Origin: Poecilobothrus nobilitatus
Lineage: Eukaryota; Arthropoda; Insecta; Diptera; Dolichopodidae
Reading direction: 5' to 3'
Assembly (NCBI GenBank): GCA_947095535.1
Contig: OX352772.1
Location: forward strand, 191,000,125 to 191,064,124
DNA: 64,000 bases
Part shown: piece after piece, positions 7,938 through 18,807 of the stretch
Numbering within the stretch: the stretch's first letter is position 1
Layout: each line of letters begins with the position of its first letter
Made by a program: the position numbers and the translations under genes
The notes under the pieces: generated by a model
Seen by the model: the letters and a program-made list of their open reading frames with translations, nothing else
What the model was told of the DNA's origin: nothing
Databases searched by the model: none

Positions 7938-8789
7938 TTGAGTGACTTTCTTAAACTAAACAGAATATTATGTCTCTTCGAAATAAATATTCAAACAGTA
8001 ATAAAAAAAACTGTCAATGGAAAAGGTGTTGTTAATTCTTTAATTAATAAACTACCATTTGAATCACATTTACCTGGTTATAATTATTGTGGACCTGGAA
8101 CAAACTTGTCAAAACGATTAGCTCGTGGCGATAAAGGAATTAATGGTTTAGATGAAGCTTGTCGAGAGCATGATATAGCTTATTCTCAAAATATTGATCA
8201 AAGTCAACGTCATATAGCTGATAAAATACTAGCAGAGAAAGCTTGGCAAAGGATTAAAACTAAAGACTCAAGTTTTGGTGAACGGTTAAATTCATATCTA
8301 GTTACAAACACAATGAAAGCGAAAGTTAAACTAGGTATGGGTTTAAAAAAGAAAACAAAGAAAACTAAAAGAAAACAAAAGAAACCTTTGAAAAATGTCA
8401 TAAAAGAAGCTGGAACAGCACTTAAAACTATAAAAAAACCTATGAATGAAAAAAATAGTATAAGAATAGCTTTGCAAGCAGCTCGAAAATATTCTAGAGG
8501 GCAGAAAAAAATAATAGATATTCCTAGAATAATTCCAGTACCAAAAATTGGTGGAGTTCTACCTTTAATTCCAATTTTTACGGGTCTTTCAGCTATTGGA
8601 GCATTATCAGGTGGTGCTGCTGGGATAGCTAAGGCTGTAAGCGATGCTAAAAATGCACACAAACAGTTACATGAAAGTGAGCGTCATAATAAAATGATGG
8701 AAGCTATTGCATTAAAAGGAGGAAAGGGATTACACTTAAATCCGTATAAGAAAGGATTAGGTCTTTATTTGAACCCAAAAAACCATTAG
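7938..8789 (+). pseudogene. Element A: virion protein with phospholipase-A2-like domain, start codon lost
   Basis: The frame is open for 283 codons but starts with TTG at 7938; a one-base change from ATG would explain this, and no upstream ATG fits. Residues 48-55 'YNYCGPGT' form the calcium-binding loop. Residues 72-80 'DEACREHDI' carry the Asp-x-x-Cys-x-x-His-Asp catalytic signature of secreted and parvovirus-type PLA2. Residues 137-149 form a strongly basic, nuclear-localisation-like run. Residues 203-233 are hydrophobic and Gly/Ala-rich ('IPIFTGLSAIGALSGG'), as in membrane-active minor virion proteins. Such proteins are known from parvoviruses and adintoviruses, where PLA2 activity helps escape from endosomes. 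It is followed at once, with overlap, by the protease. Confidence 0.85.
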
Positions 8790-9151
8790 ATAAGCTACCC
8801 AAAAGACCACTTACAAATTATGATTTAGAAAAATTTGGTAAAAAATACTTGAAACATTTTCGAGGGGTTTTTATGAGAGACAATTTACCTGCAAAAAAGC
8901 CTTGGAAATTTTAATGTGGTGTAATAAATTTAGATAATTCTATTGGAAATGGAAAACATTGGGTAGCTTATTTTAAAAATGCAGAAATAACACACTATTT
9001 TGATAGTTTTAAGAATTTACGTCCACCATTAGAAGTAATTAAATATTTAGGTGATAAGCTTGTATATAATTATAATAAATATCAAAACTTTAATACATAT
9101 AATTGTGGTCATCTATGTTTAGAATTTTTATTTCATATTGTTAAAAAATAA
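8774..9151 (+). pseudogene. Element A: adenain-like (C5) maturation protease, one stop
   Basis: The frame starts inside the last codons of the PLA2-like gene ('LTNYDLEKFGKKYLKHF', 'RGVFMRDNLP'). It is interrupted by TAA at 8912-8914 and ends at 9149-9151. Catalytic features of the adenovirus-type cysteine protease are present after the stop: His in 'GKHWVAYF', acidic residue in 'YFDSFK', and Gln/Cys in 'YNCGHLCLEFLF'. About 125 residues are visible, shorter than adenoviral adenain and usual for Polinton proteases. It would cleave capsid precursors during virion maturation. I could not find an ATG; the start may have been lost. Confidence 0.85.
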
Positions 9152-9470
9152 AGCAAAATTATCAGTAAATAACACTTAATAAAACAAAAATAATGTTTTT
9201 TATTATTAGTCTAGCTTTATTAAAACTAACTTACATTAATAATTTTGTTCAAGTTCAAGGTTATTTCTTTCTTTCTATTTGAATAAAAAGAAACATAAAA
9301 CTATCTGATAAAGAATACTTAGAATTTAGATGTAATACAAGAAATTTAAAGAAAAAATAGAATTAGAAATATTATACAGGTATACATTTATTATGATGAT
9401 GATGATCAGCCTTGAAAATCTATAAAAGCAGAATAGATTTACGAAATATCTCATTATTTCAATTAAAGAC
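9152..9470. other. AT-rich spacer in element A
   Basis: This stretch between protease and penton genes has no coding signal on either strand that I trust. It contains a (GAT)n-type run near 9395-9407. It presumably holds the promoter for the penton gene. Confidence 0.5.
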
Positions 9471-10168
9471 ATGTCAATAACATTAACTTTAAAAGGAAAC
9501 TGTTCCATATTAACCACTAATTATTTTCCACCTATAGACCTAAAGTGGGAAGAATATACATGTGGTTTAGTAGATTTTCAAACATATAATTCAATACCGA
9601 ATATAGATGAGGAAAATAATAGATTTATTATTGATAATAAATCCATCATTCTTCCCACAGGTTCATATGAAATTGAAGATATTGAAGCATTTATCAGAAA
9701 AAAATTGAATATTGTTATAACAGACAATGAGAAGTTAATTATAAGACCTAATAATAATACTTTAAAATGTGAATTTTTGCTGATAAGGAAATTGATTTCG
9801 AAAGAGAAGATACTATTGGTAGATTATTAGGTTTTAGCAGAAAAATATTATTGCCAAACAAATGGCATACTTCAGATCTTTTTGCTGATATTAATAAAAT
9901 AAACATAATAAGAGTGGAACGTAATATTATTTCCGGAACTTATATTAATGGAGCAGAAGCTCACATTTTACATGAATTCTCTATTAACGTTAGTCCTGGC
10001 TATAAAATAATTGAAGTTCCTAATAATGTAATTTATTTACCAGTAACCGTTAATCAGATAAGTTCTATTAATGTAAAACTGCTTGACCAGAACAGTAATT
10101 TAGTTAATTTCCGTGGAGAAACAATAACAATTAGATTGCATTTAAAGCCTCAAAATGCTAACATTTAA
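9471..10168 (+). pseudogene. Element A: penton / minor capsid protein (single jelly-roll), one frameshift
   Basis: ATG 9471 opens 'MSITLTLKGNCSILTTNYFP', followed by 'LKWEEYTCGLVDFQTYNSIP' and 'LPTGSYEIEDIEAFI'. This start is typical of Polinton and adintovirus penton proteins. A loss of one base in the T-run near 9773-9780 shifts the frame. The coding signal resumes before 9851 ('SRKILLPNKWHTSDLF') and runs to 10168 with 'HEFSINVSPGYKIIEVPNNV' and 'FRGETITIRLHLKP', the characteristic last beta-strand. About 232 codons in all, as expected for the family. It forms capsid vertices together with the major capsid protein encoded downstream. Confidence 0.85.
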
Positions 10169-10346
10169 TCAAAATCAATCTCATCAATTCTATATACCTT
10201 CACAGAATATGAAACAACAGTTTAATCAATCAAAGTTATTCAAAGGAGTAGGAGGTGGCTATCAACACTTAGAATATAAAAAACGATTATCATTTGAGAA
10301 CAAAGAATACTTAAAATCTCTTGGGTATTTACTAAAAGCAAATTAA
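10155..10346 (+). CDS. Element A: small unknown frame between penton and major capsid genes
   Basis: A 63-codon frame from ATG 10155 overlaps the penton end by 14 bp. It is Gln/Asn-rich ('NQNQSHQFYIPSQNMKQQFN') and ends 'KEYLKSLGYLLKAN' directly before the major capsid frame. It may be a separate small virion protein, for example a precursor peptide cut by the protease, or the displaced N-terminus of the capsid gene. I do not recognise it. Confidence 0.4.
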   Translation: MLTFNQNQSHQFYIPSQNMKQQFNQSKLFKGVGGGYQHLEYKKRLSFENKEYLKSLGYLLKAN

Positions 10347-11517
10347 AACGGAGCTTTTTAATGATCCTGTTTTTAATGAAACTATAACTAGTGCTCAATG
10401 GCTTTCATATTCACCATACACAAGTTCATTTGGATTAAGTTATATCATTAAAATACAAATACAAAATCAGATTTTAAATATATTACCTTCAACAAGTCTA
10501 ATTTATATAGAAGGATATACATCAAAACATGATGGATCAGCTGTTACACATATTAAACTAGTTAATAATGCTATACCATTTCTATTTGATGAAATTCATT
10601 ATGAACTTAATGGTAAAGAAATTGATCATAATCGTAATATTGGGATAACTTCAACATTAAAAAATTATATTTCACTCAATCAAAATGAAAGTACCGCTTT
10701 ATGTAATGCAAGTTGGTCACCTAATGAATCAATTAAAATGAAAGGATTTTATTTAAATTTTTGTATACCCTTAAAGAGATTATTAGGATTTGCATAAGAT
10801 TATGAAAATATTATTCCAAATACAAAACATGAATTGATATTAACTCGCTCTCGATTAAATGAATTTTGTGAAATTCTTATCACAAAAATATATTGGAAGG
10901 TTCAACATATTGACTTAGCTGATAATCTTAAATTAAATTTATACAAAAGTATTGAAAATGGTTCGGTTATGAAAATTCCTTTTAGAAATTGGGAATTACA
11001 TGAGTATCCTACATTACCAACAGGAACTACACATCATATTTGGAATGTTAAAACAGCTTCACAACTTGAAAAACCTCGGTTTATTATTTTAACTTTACAA
11101 ACTGATAAACAAAATAAAATTGATGAAGATCCATCAAAATTTAATAATTGTGATATTGAAAATATAAAAGTATATTTAAATTCTAAATCATATCCATATG
11201 AAGATATGAATTTAAATTTTGGTAAAAATCGTTATGCATCAGCATATGAAGCATATTCGAATATTAGAAGCTTCTATTATAATAACTCAATATCAGAACC
11301 TTTAGTTTCATGGGACAATTTTAAAGATGATTCTCCAATCTTCATAATTGATACTCGTTATCAAGATGATAATTTTAAAATGGGTCCAGTTGATGTCAAA
11401 ATTGAATTAAAGACTTTAAAAAAAATTCCAGACAATACTACAGCTTATTGTCTTATTTTGCATGACCGCTTAGTCGAATTTAAACCATTAATAGGAGAAG
11501 TTAATAAAATTATTTAA
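10345..11517 (+). pseudogene. Element A: major capsid protein (double jelly-roll), one stop
   Basis: The frame runs about 390 codons from the 'KTELFNDPVFNETITSAQW' start to TAA 11515-11517. It is interrupted once, by TAA at 10795-10797. Conserved blocks are 'YTSSFGLSYIIKIQIQ', 'LPSTSLIYIEGY', 'LVNNAIPFLFDEIHYELNG', 'NRNIGITSTLKNYISLN' and 'LNFCIPLKRLLGFA' before the stop; 'NTKHELILTRSR' and 'DLADNLKLNLYKSI' follow it. These are the hallmarks of Polinton/adintovirus hexon-like capsid proteins, which trimerise into the icosahedral shell. No ATG is visible at the expected start: the frame is open back only to a stop at 10333, so the initiator may be lost. Confidence 0.9.
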
Positions 11518-11571
11518 ATTTCTAAATAAATGTATTAAATTTAATCAATTAAATTCTTCTGAAACATAAAA

Positions 11572-12033
11572 ATGGAATATGCAATAATTGATATACAAGG
11601 TTTTCGAGATAATAATAATAAATTCATTTTTAAAGAAATTACTATTCTTTCATCAAATGATGAAATTCAACATTTTATAATAAAACAGCCTTATGGATAC
11701 CGTTATTTAGATGCTAAAACAAAATACACAAATAAATGGCCCACTAAAAATGGTTTACAATGGTTTGACGGCAAAACTCATTATTGTGATGTTATAAACT
11801 TCTTAAAAATTTTTATACCAAATCAAACCAAAATTTATGTTAAAGGAAAGGAGAAAAAAACTTGGATAAGTAATATGTTAAAAAAATCAAATGTTTTTGA
11901 TTTGAATGATCATGATTCTTCAAGTTTAAAAATATTGAATAATCAGCAAATTCGCTGCTTAAAAAGATGTTCGTTTAATCATGTTGGTGTTTGTGTCATA
12001 GAAAATGTTTACTTATTAAAAACGCTGATATAA
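11572..12033 (+). CDS. Element A: conserved 153-aa protein of unknown function
   Basis: An intact frame from ATG 11572, 54 bp after the capsid gene. It begins 'MEYAIIDIQGFRDNNNKFIF' and has a central aromatic part ('KWPTKNGLQWFDGKTHYCD', 'IYVKGKEKKTWI'). It ends with a Cys-x3-His-x4-Cys arrangement ('CSFNHVGVCVIENVYLL') that could bind a metal. I recall this protein as common in arthropod genomes beside Polinton genes. The opening 'AIIDIQG...KEITIL' looks faintly like the first two strands of a DnaQ-type exonuclease fold, but the usual second acidic residue is Gln here. An enzyme role is therefore doubtful. It is undamaged. Confidence 0.6.
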   Translation: MEYAIIDIQGFRDNNNKFIFKEITILSSNDEIQHFIIKQPYGYRYLDAKTKYTNKWPTKNGLQWFDGKTHYCDVINFLKIFIPNQTKIYVKGKEKKTWISNMLKKSNVFDLNDHDSSSLKILNNQQIRCLKRCSFNHVGVCVIENVYLLKTLI

Positions 12034-12096
12034 CAATTTTAATCATATATAAACTCTTTAAATATTGAAGCAGGCCTCAAATGAAAAATATCAGAG

Positions 12097-12315
12097 TTGC
12101 AGAATTGTTTAAAAATTACGTATTCATGGATAATAAAACCTTCTGGTTTTGGAGATCAAATAAATATGGATAAAATAAAAAAGGTTTGGAATAAACATCA
12201 ATCATCAAATAATTATAAAAAATTATTCAACACTTCAATAGAATCCACCAAAAAATGGGAGGAAGAAGGGAAGAATCAATATCATAAAAAAATAAATGGA
12301 CCTAAAAATATCTGA
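12097..12315 (+). CDS. Element A: short Lys/Asn-rich frame, doubtful
   Basis: A 72-codon frame ('WIIKPSGFGDQINMDKIKKV' onward) follows the conserved 153-aa gene. It is basic and low in complexity. It could be the remnant of a small gene or chance. The sequence after it (12316-12500) is AT-rich with a long A-run and fits a 3' untranslated zone between convergent genes. Confidence 0.25.
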   Translation: MQNCLKITYSWIIKPSGFGDQINMDKIKKVWNKHQSSNNYKKLFNTSIESTKKWEEEGKNQYHKKINGPKNI

Positions 12316-12501
12316 AAAAAAAAATTAAAAATAATTTATTGTAAAATTGTAAATTGTAAAATGTAAAAAAAAAAAAAAACACAAAGAATTTTGCTAAATA
12401 AAAAATATAAATTTTATTTGAACTTATTTTTTTTATAAAAGGTTATTTAGTTTTTTTAATAGAGAAATTCAATTTTATTTTATTTTTTTCTTTTGAAACT
12501 A

Positions 12502-12831
12502 TTAGCTAATTTTATTGGAAAAAATTAATTTATTTAATTTTTCAATAATTTTGCTGTTATACTTTTTCACATACATGTTGGGTAAATATGTGTAAAAACT
12601 ACTACACTCTGTTTTAATGCTTCTTTGATATCCTCCCAAAGCATTTTTAAATGAAGAATCCTTTTCTTCTAATAATGTGATGACAAATTTTTTATTAATA
12701 GGTAGGTCACTCATTGCTACGTATAACATTTGTTGTTGATCTTCGTTAATTTCATGTAGAAATTCTTCTAAGTTGGAAACCTCATCATCAGATTCTTCAA
12801 CGTCTACAAAATCCAAGTTCCTTTTTGCCAT
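12502..12831 (-). CDS. Element A: small acidic unknown protein
   Basis: An intact 109-codon frame from ATG 12831. It starts 'MAKRNLDFVDVEESDDEVSN', with an acidic N-terminal third, then 'LPINKKFVITLLEEKDSSFK' and a basic C-terminus ('YVKKYNSKIIEKLNKLIF'). I do not recognise it. It lies in the accessory zone between capsid genes and polymerase, convergent with the frames ending at 12315. The high Asp/Glu start followed by a regular helical pattern looks coding. It might be a regulatory protein of the element; no motif supports a specific role. Confidence 0.45.
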   Translation of the reverse strand: MAKRNLDFVDVEESDDEVSNLEEFLHEINEDQQQMLYVAMSDLPINKKFVITLLEEKDSSFKNALGGYQRSIKTECSSFYTYLPNMYVKKYNSKIIEKLNKLIFSNKIS

Positions 12832-13211
12832 CTTTTTTTTATTGTTTTGGTTGTGTTACTTTTTAAATCTGTGTTACTGTTTAAAAGTTTAAATCTCAAC
12901 TGATATTTTCTTCATGATTTGCATGCTATTTATACTCAAACTTAATCAAAAAAAAATCTGAATTAATTGTACAAAATTAAAAAACAAAACATTAACTGTT
13001 AGAGGATGTTTGAGGTTTTATGGTACCCAAATTTCTTAAACTTCATTAATTCAACTTATCATTAAAATATTTTACGGTTTGACAATTCTAATAATATTGT
13101 TAAAATTTCTATGTGCTTTAATAAAAAGAAAAACTATAATGTTTCAATATGATAAAATTAGAAAGAAAAAAAATATTTCTTTATTAATTATATATCCAAA
13201 CTTCAATTAAA

Positions 13212-13559
13212 ATGGATGTTACCAAACAAGAAGCAGATTCAACTACGTTTCCATTTCATGAAAATGAAATTAATAATAATGGAAACAATAATAATAATAA
13301 TAACAATAGCAACAACAACAACAATTATCAATGTGTTCAATGGTTGGATGTTTCATCTACTGTTTTAGATCAAGAAATTGCAAGCACACATTATGAAGGA
13401 TCTGAAGGATCAATAATTCTCTGGCCATTAGAAGAACGAAGAGTTGGACTAATTGAAGAACTTGATGATCATCATTAATTAGTTATAGAAAAAGAAGAAG
13501 AAGAATATGTGGACATAAATAACCAACAAGGGGATCCATATTACATGGAGTGGTTGTAG
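13212..13559 (+). pseudogene. Element A: Asn-rich unknown protein with internal stop
   Basis: ATG 13212 opens 'MDVTKQEADSTTFPFHENEI', followed by a poly-Asn run encoded by an AAT/AAC microsatellite (about 13270-13330). Then comes a regular segment ('CVQWLDVSSTVLDQEIASTH', 'SIILWPLEERRVGLIEELDD'). TAA at 13476-13478 ends the frame, but in the same frame coding-like sequence continues ('LVIEKEEEEYVDINNQQGDP' to 'YYMEWL') until TAG at about 13557. I read this as one gene with a premature stop. The family is unknown. It is convergent with the polymerase gene. Confidence 0.45.
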
Positions 13560-13726
13560 AGACATTTTTAATTTTGTCATTAAAAACATTCAAAACTGTT
13601 CCTAAATTGTTAAAAAGAAAAATTCAAAATAAAAATCAATTTTTTTTTTATTTAATTAATTAAAATTTTTTATTTTAAAATCTTAAGAATAAACATTTAA
13701 TTTTCAATCTTTATATGTATTATATC

Positions 13727-16700
13727 TCAATTATTTTCAATAGCGTAGTGACCCCATGCATAAGTATTAATATTATTTTCTAATATATATCTTTTGTTAT
13801 CACATGAATTTAATGCAAGTTTATTTTGTTTAATACTATACACATTGTGTTCCTTTGATTTAATCAAATTTTGTTCAACTATTTTATTAATATTATTATT
13901 TAAACAATTTACAAAATCATCGAAACAAATTTCCCTTTTAACAACATTTTTCTTAATACCTTTAATTTTTTTAGTTTCTTCACTATTTTCTACCTTAATT
14001 GCATACATTTTTGCTGTTAAACCAACAAAATGTGACATTATCTTACCATTTAATTCATCCTTCATTAGACCAGCAATTTTATTATTTACTTGAGGTATTT
14101 TCCAAATGTTATCTTCCGGATAATCACTTGTATCGAAACCTAGCTGATAATCATTCTTTATATGTTCATATATATTTACATTAGAAATTTCATAAATTAA
14201 ACTGTCTGTATCAGTATAAATAATTGAACAATCAGTACCAAATTTTGGTTTCATATAGTTATAATGATATTCATAATTTAAAGTTTTTGATATATCTAAC
14301 ACACATAATATAACACACATCCTATATAAATAGGTTTCCAAAAATAAACTTCTGTTTTAAACAATTCTATTGCTACTAAATTTTCATTAAAAACGGTACA
14401 ATTTTTAAAAAATGGTGAGGCAATTAAAGATTTGGCACCATATCTACCTTCTTATTTGGAAACTAACTTCACAGTACTATATTTTCTAACATTCTCCGTA
14501 GTTTTTCCAAATATTGCATTATTTTTTAATTTATATTGATTTTTTTCAAAATCATTTTACGCTTGCGCTCTCAACTGAGTGTTCAAATCAATGTATGGTT
14601 TTAACCATGGTGATTAATCAAACTCTAAAATTTTATGTATTTTTCTTAATTTTAAACCACATTCTATTGCTTGTCTTAAATTCCTATAATGTATAACATG
14701 TTTTGTTTTATCATGCAGACTAGCAAGTAATTTTTTTTGTTTAGAGTTTGGTGGATATGTATTCTCTGGACAAAAAGGTAATTCAGAATGTAAATCATGA
14801 ATTTCCTTAGGATATTCCATATCTACCTCAAGAATATACCCTTTAGAAGAGTCATTCGAAAGAGATAAAATGTTTTCTTCAGTAAAATCTTGAATATTTT
14901 GAACCCATTGCAAATTTCCAGTTGGCAATGATTGTGTCATAGCATACCCATATTGATTATTTATATCCCAATACATCAGATATTTCTCAGGCTTTTCAGG
15001 ATTACAATTTTCTAAATATTTATTATTAGCTTCACAATACCTTTTAGAACATTGAGTCAGACCTCCTCGTATACCCCGTTCTATGAACATGATCATATCA
15101 ATATCTGTCAATAATTCTAACTCTATCCCAGTATACAATAACATAGCATCCCAAGTATAACCGGGAAGTGTATAATAATGGGTGGGGTCTAATTTATGAG
15201 ATTTCAAAGAACTTATTCGAAATTTTTCAAATACTTCAGCCAACAATAAAACATCGGTTTTTAAATATATGTCTGAGTACTCTCCTAAATTTTTTATATT
15301 CAATTCACTATACACTTTCTGAGCATGTTTATAGTTCTCATCACTAACATGTTCCTTATTTAATTGATTATAGAAGTGCTCTTTAGTTGGAAGATCTTCT
15401 TCTAAAAATTTAAATAATAAATTAATCTGAGTAATTGTTAAATCAATAAATTAATCTGAGTAATTGTTAAATTAGAAAATTCTGATTCTAAAACTGGATA
15501 TTCATCTAGCAATGATGAAATAGAATCTAGGCTAGCTGGTAAAAATCGAAATGAATCAATAAATTTATATTTAATTTTTGTATAATCAATATTTTTGTAA
15601 AAGAAATATATTTTTCGTTATTAAGTGGTAATACATTAATCCTCCCTTCACCTAATTTATCTAAATCTTTAATAAGAAAGTGAGCATCATAAGAACTGAG
15701 GTTATGAAAAATAATTGGTATTGTTAAATCTGTTTTAAAATTTAAATTGCAGCTTTGGTGTGCTGGTCCACGATATTTGCCTGTGAAATGACAATGATCC
15801 CTAACCTTAATATCATTTAAATTAAACGCTTTTTCACAAATATAACATTTTCAGCTGTATGAAATGTTATTTCATCATCTTCACTCATATTTATAGGAAT
15901 TGTTTCTAAAATGTTTTCATTTAAACGAACACTTAAATTTTTAAGTTCTGTCAGAAACCAATCTATACAATCTATTCCCCGATATGATCGGTATTCATTA
16001 AAATGTGCATCAAAGGAACATTTTACATAATAACCGATAGAACATGGAATATGTTCGTGGTATTTATCTACATTATTGATTTGCTTTAAAATGCATTCAA
16101 TGTCAGCATATATTACAAATGGAGTTTTTAACTTATTTTTATGGTTCTTAAAATAAAGTAAATTTTTTTCTAAAGTAGGTAATCTTATCTTACAATTATT
16201 TTGGTTGAAACAATCTTCTTGGTGAGTTTCTAATTTCTGTTTGCTGTGAAAGTAGTGTAAACATCTATTACAAAAATATATTTGTGTATGGTGTAATGTT
16301 AAATTTGATCTAAGTAGCCGTGATAAATTTTTAATCCATACATAATGATGATTTGATATCACGCTGCCATCCTCTAAAACATGTGGTTCCAATAGCAGTA
16401 ATAAATTGAAATGTTTTCGATCTAAAATTAAAAAATTAAAATGTTATTATTATTCACATGGGATCATACAATTATATTTTAAAGCTCACCTTTTTCAACA
16501 AATTTTGATAGTCTTAGAGGATAAATTTCTTTTTTCTTATTTTCTTCTTGATGATATGCAAAAACATTTATTGAAATATTGTTATTATTTTCAAATATAT
16601 GTATTTTGTCTAATTCCATTGGAAACTTAATGTTATCTAAATTCAATACCATTTCGTAATGTGGATAACTTGATGGTCTATCTGAATGCCTTTCAGTTGG

Positions 16701-17577
16701 ATATAGAGCAGACACAACAGCCCAAGCAAAACAAGCATTACCATTATTTTTCACATTGATTACCGCTTTTTTTCTAAGTATATCAGATGTTGTTCGAATG
16801 AAAGAGCATCCTGTTATAGGCACATACTTGTTAATATTTATTACCAAATTAATGATCGCTGAAAGTGCCCAGCCGCTATCTTTCTCCTGAAAGTCATCAA
16901 ACTTTGCTAATAAAGATTGTGCTATACCATCATTTAAAATTTCTTTTAAATCATCATCTTTGTAAATTATAATATTTTTTGTATTCAAATGCTTGAAATC
17001 AGTTTCTGTATCATCACTATCAGCTACAGGTTTTTTAAATTCACCTCAGAAAATTGTATTCACTTTAATACTCACATATTCTTTCAATATTTCTTCAAAT
17101 TTTACAATCATCAATGCAATACACTCTTTGAGGAACTCCTTGAGATCTTGATAAAATAAATTTGTAATAACAGCTGTTCTTATTCTTTGTGAAAATGCTG
17201 AAGAATGGTAATTCTTCCCAGACCAAATATTTTTCATTATTTAAAGAATTATAAGAAGTAGACGGTTGTTCATTTGTATTTATATTTTGTAGACTTGTTC
17301 CTTGTTTTTCATTTCCTTTCAGACCGATCATAAATTGTATGAAAGATTTGAGTTTACTTATAGCTGACAAAACTTTAGTTTTTTCTACTACTGTTTGAGT
17401 ATGCTCCAAAATTTGTTCCAAATTCTTAACATCTTTTAGCACACTTTCAATATTTTCATTCACTACACTTTTGTTGTCAATGCAATTAAATACTTTATTT
17501 TGATTTTTTTCAATTACACTTGTTATTAAGTTTTTCATTTTAATTGTCAATGTTGTGTATGTAAAAGCCAACATCAA
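13727..17577 (-). pseudogene. Element A: DNA polymerase family B (Polinton type), many breaks
   Basis: This is the replicative polymerase of A, read from about 17577 down to 13727 (about 1,280 codons) over at least six frame segments. Order seen: a helical N-terminal part (17577-17230); 'QRIRTAVITNLFYQDLKEFL' (17237-17046), ended by TGA 17046; the 'FQEKDSGWALSAIINLV' and 'CFAWAVVSALYPT' region (16988-16479); a Cys/His finger ('FCNRCLHYFHS', 'THQEDC'); Exo I 'YADIECIL' (about 16100); Exo II 'NLSSYDAHF' (about 15690); Exo III 'YLKTDVLLLAEVF' (about 15240); Motif A 'DINNQYGYAM' (about 14950); Motif B '[14 protein letters not shown]' (about 14500); Motif C 'YTDTDS' (about 14210). All exonuclease and polymerase motifs survive in sequence, but the gene cannot be translated. 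The 29-bp duplication at 15416-15472 is one of the breaks. Confidence 0.92.
15416..15472. repeat. 29-bp tandem duplication inside the polymerase gene
   Basis: The 28-bp stretch 15416-15443 is repeated exactly at 15445-15472, with one base between. A 29-bp gain is not a multiple of three, so it shifts the polymerase frame upstream of Exo III. Confidence 0.9.
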
Positions 17578-18807
17578 TATGTCACAAACCTAACTGTTTC
17601 ATGTTTTTATATATTTTCTATTTTCAAAATCGTTCTTTTTTTGTAGTAAAGGCTTTCCTAATTGAAAAACTTCTTTGTTGTTCTTTTTTTTTTCGTTTTT
17701 CTACGAGTACATTATGAAAATATTTTTTTTTGTCTGATACAATTTAAAAAGTTTTAATTATTAAGTAATACATATAAGAACTTCCAAGTTCATTTTTTGT
17801 TTTTTTTTTTTTTTCAGAATTCCCTAGCATCATCATAATAATTTAAAACCTTACCATCAAAACAAAAAAAATTCAACTTGTTTTTTTTTTTTTCTAAATT
17901 TCTAGCACAAAAAGAAAACCACAAACATTATTTCTTAATTTTATTACTGATAAGAAATAATGTTTGCGATTTTCATACATTTACATAGAAAAAATAAACC
18001 AGAACCTATACCAATCAACTATAGGATACATTTTTTTTTGTTTTTATAGAAATCATATTTCGATTGATTTAATTTTTTCCTCCCTCCCCACCATTTACTT
18101 TCAGCAACTTTTATTTTTTTTTGATGACATCAGTTATTATTAACTTCGGTAAATTATACAGATGGTCTTGCTAGAAGTTTTTTTCTTTTTAATTTTTATA
18201 TTTATCTGTTTTTTTATCGGTTTTTTGGTTTTTTTTTTCTTTTCTATTAATAATAAGGAATTCCCTGACCTCATTTTTGATTTTTTTAATAAAGAACTCA
18301 TGCTTCTAAAATTTTTTTATTTTCTTATCAATACAATTAATTTAAGTTGAGAGAACAGAAAAAAAAATTTTTTATTTTCTTATCAGCATAATTTTAATTT
18401 TTCACAATTGCTTCATATAAGACCAATAAGAACTTAAAAAAAATTACAAAATTCTTAATTTAAATTTTAAACTCTTATCGCAAAATCAGAAACATTCACT
18501 ACATACTATAGGGTATTTTTATACCCTATAGTATCACTACATGTTTACATTTATAATATAATCTATTCAAAACCCAAATACATGCTTCCAACAACTTCGA
18601 CGGGTTCACTTATCAACAACTTCGACGGATACATGCCATATGTTCTGTTTCTTAAATTTTTGCTTCTTAAATTCTATGTTATAACACCCTTACAAACCAA
18701 AATTCAATTCCATAATACTCGGTAATGTTTTTTTTCAATTCCCGTGATGTCACGGGAATAAAATGATGACTCATTTTTGGTCTAGAACCCCCATAGCTAT
18801 ACTACTT
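17578..18807. other. AT-rich spacer right of element A
   Basis: I see no gene here. There are several T-runs, a few phrases occurring twice (for example 'tttttattttcttatca' near 18315 and 18370, and 'aacttcgacgg' at 18593 and 18619), and the hairpin at 18503-18534. If element A once had a right terminal inverted repeat it should lie here, but I find no sequence that is the inverse of 3645-4000. Confidence 0.5.
18496..18542. repeat. 14-bp-arm hairpin flanked by 9-bp direct repeats
   Basis: ATACTATAGGGTAT (18503-18516), TTTT, ATACCCTATAGTAT (18521-18534) form a perfect inverted repeat. The sequence TCACTACAT occurs at 18496-18504 and again at 18534-18542, overlapping the arm tips, like a target-site duplication around a very small palindrome. 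Confidence 0.85.

Noticed and set aside
8210..8662. A 150-codon minus-strand frame opposite the PLA2-like gene.
   Set aside because: It is the antisense shadow of a gene with strong motifs. Its own sequence has no conserved features.
18162..18350. A 62-codon hydrophobic frame resembling a membrane peptide.
   Set aside because: It is Phe/Leu/Ile-rich because of T-runs in the AT-rich spacer; chance is the simplest explanation.
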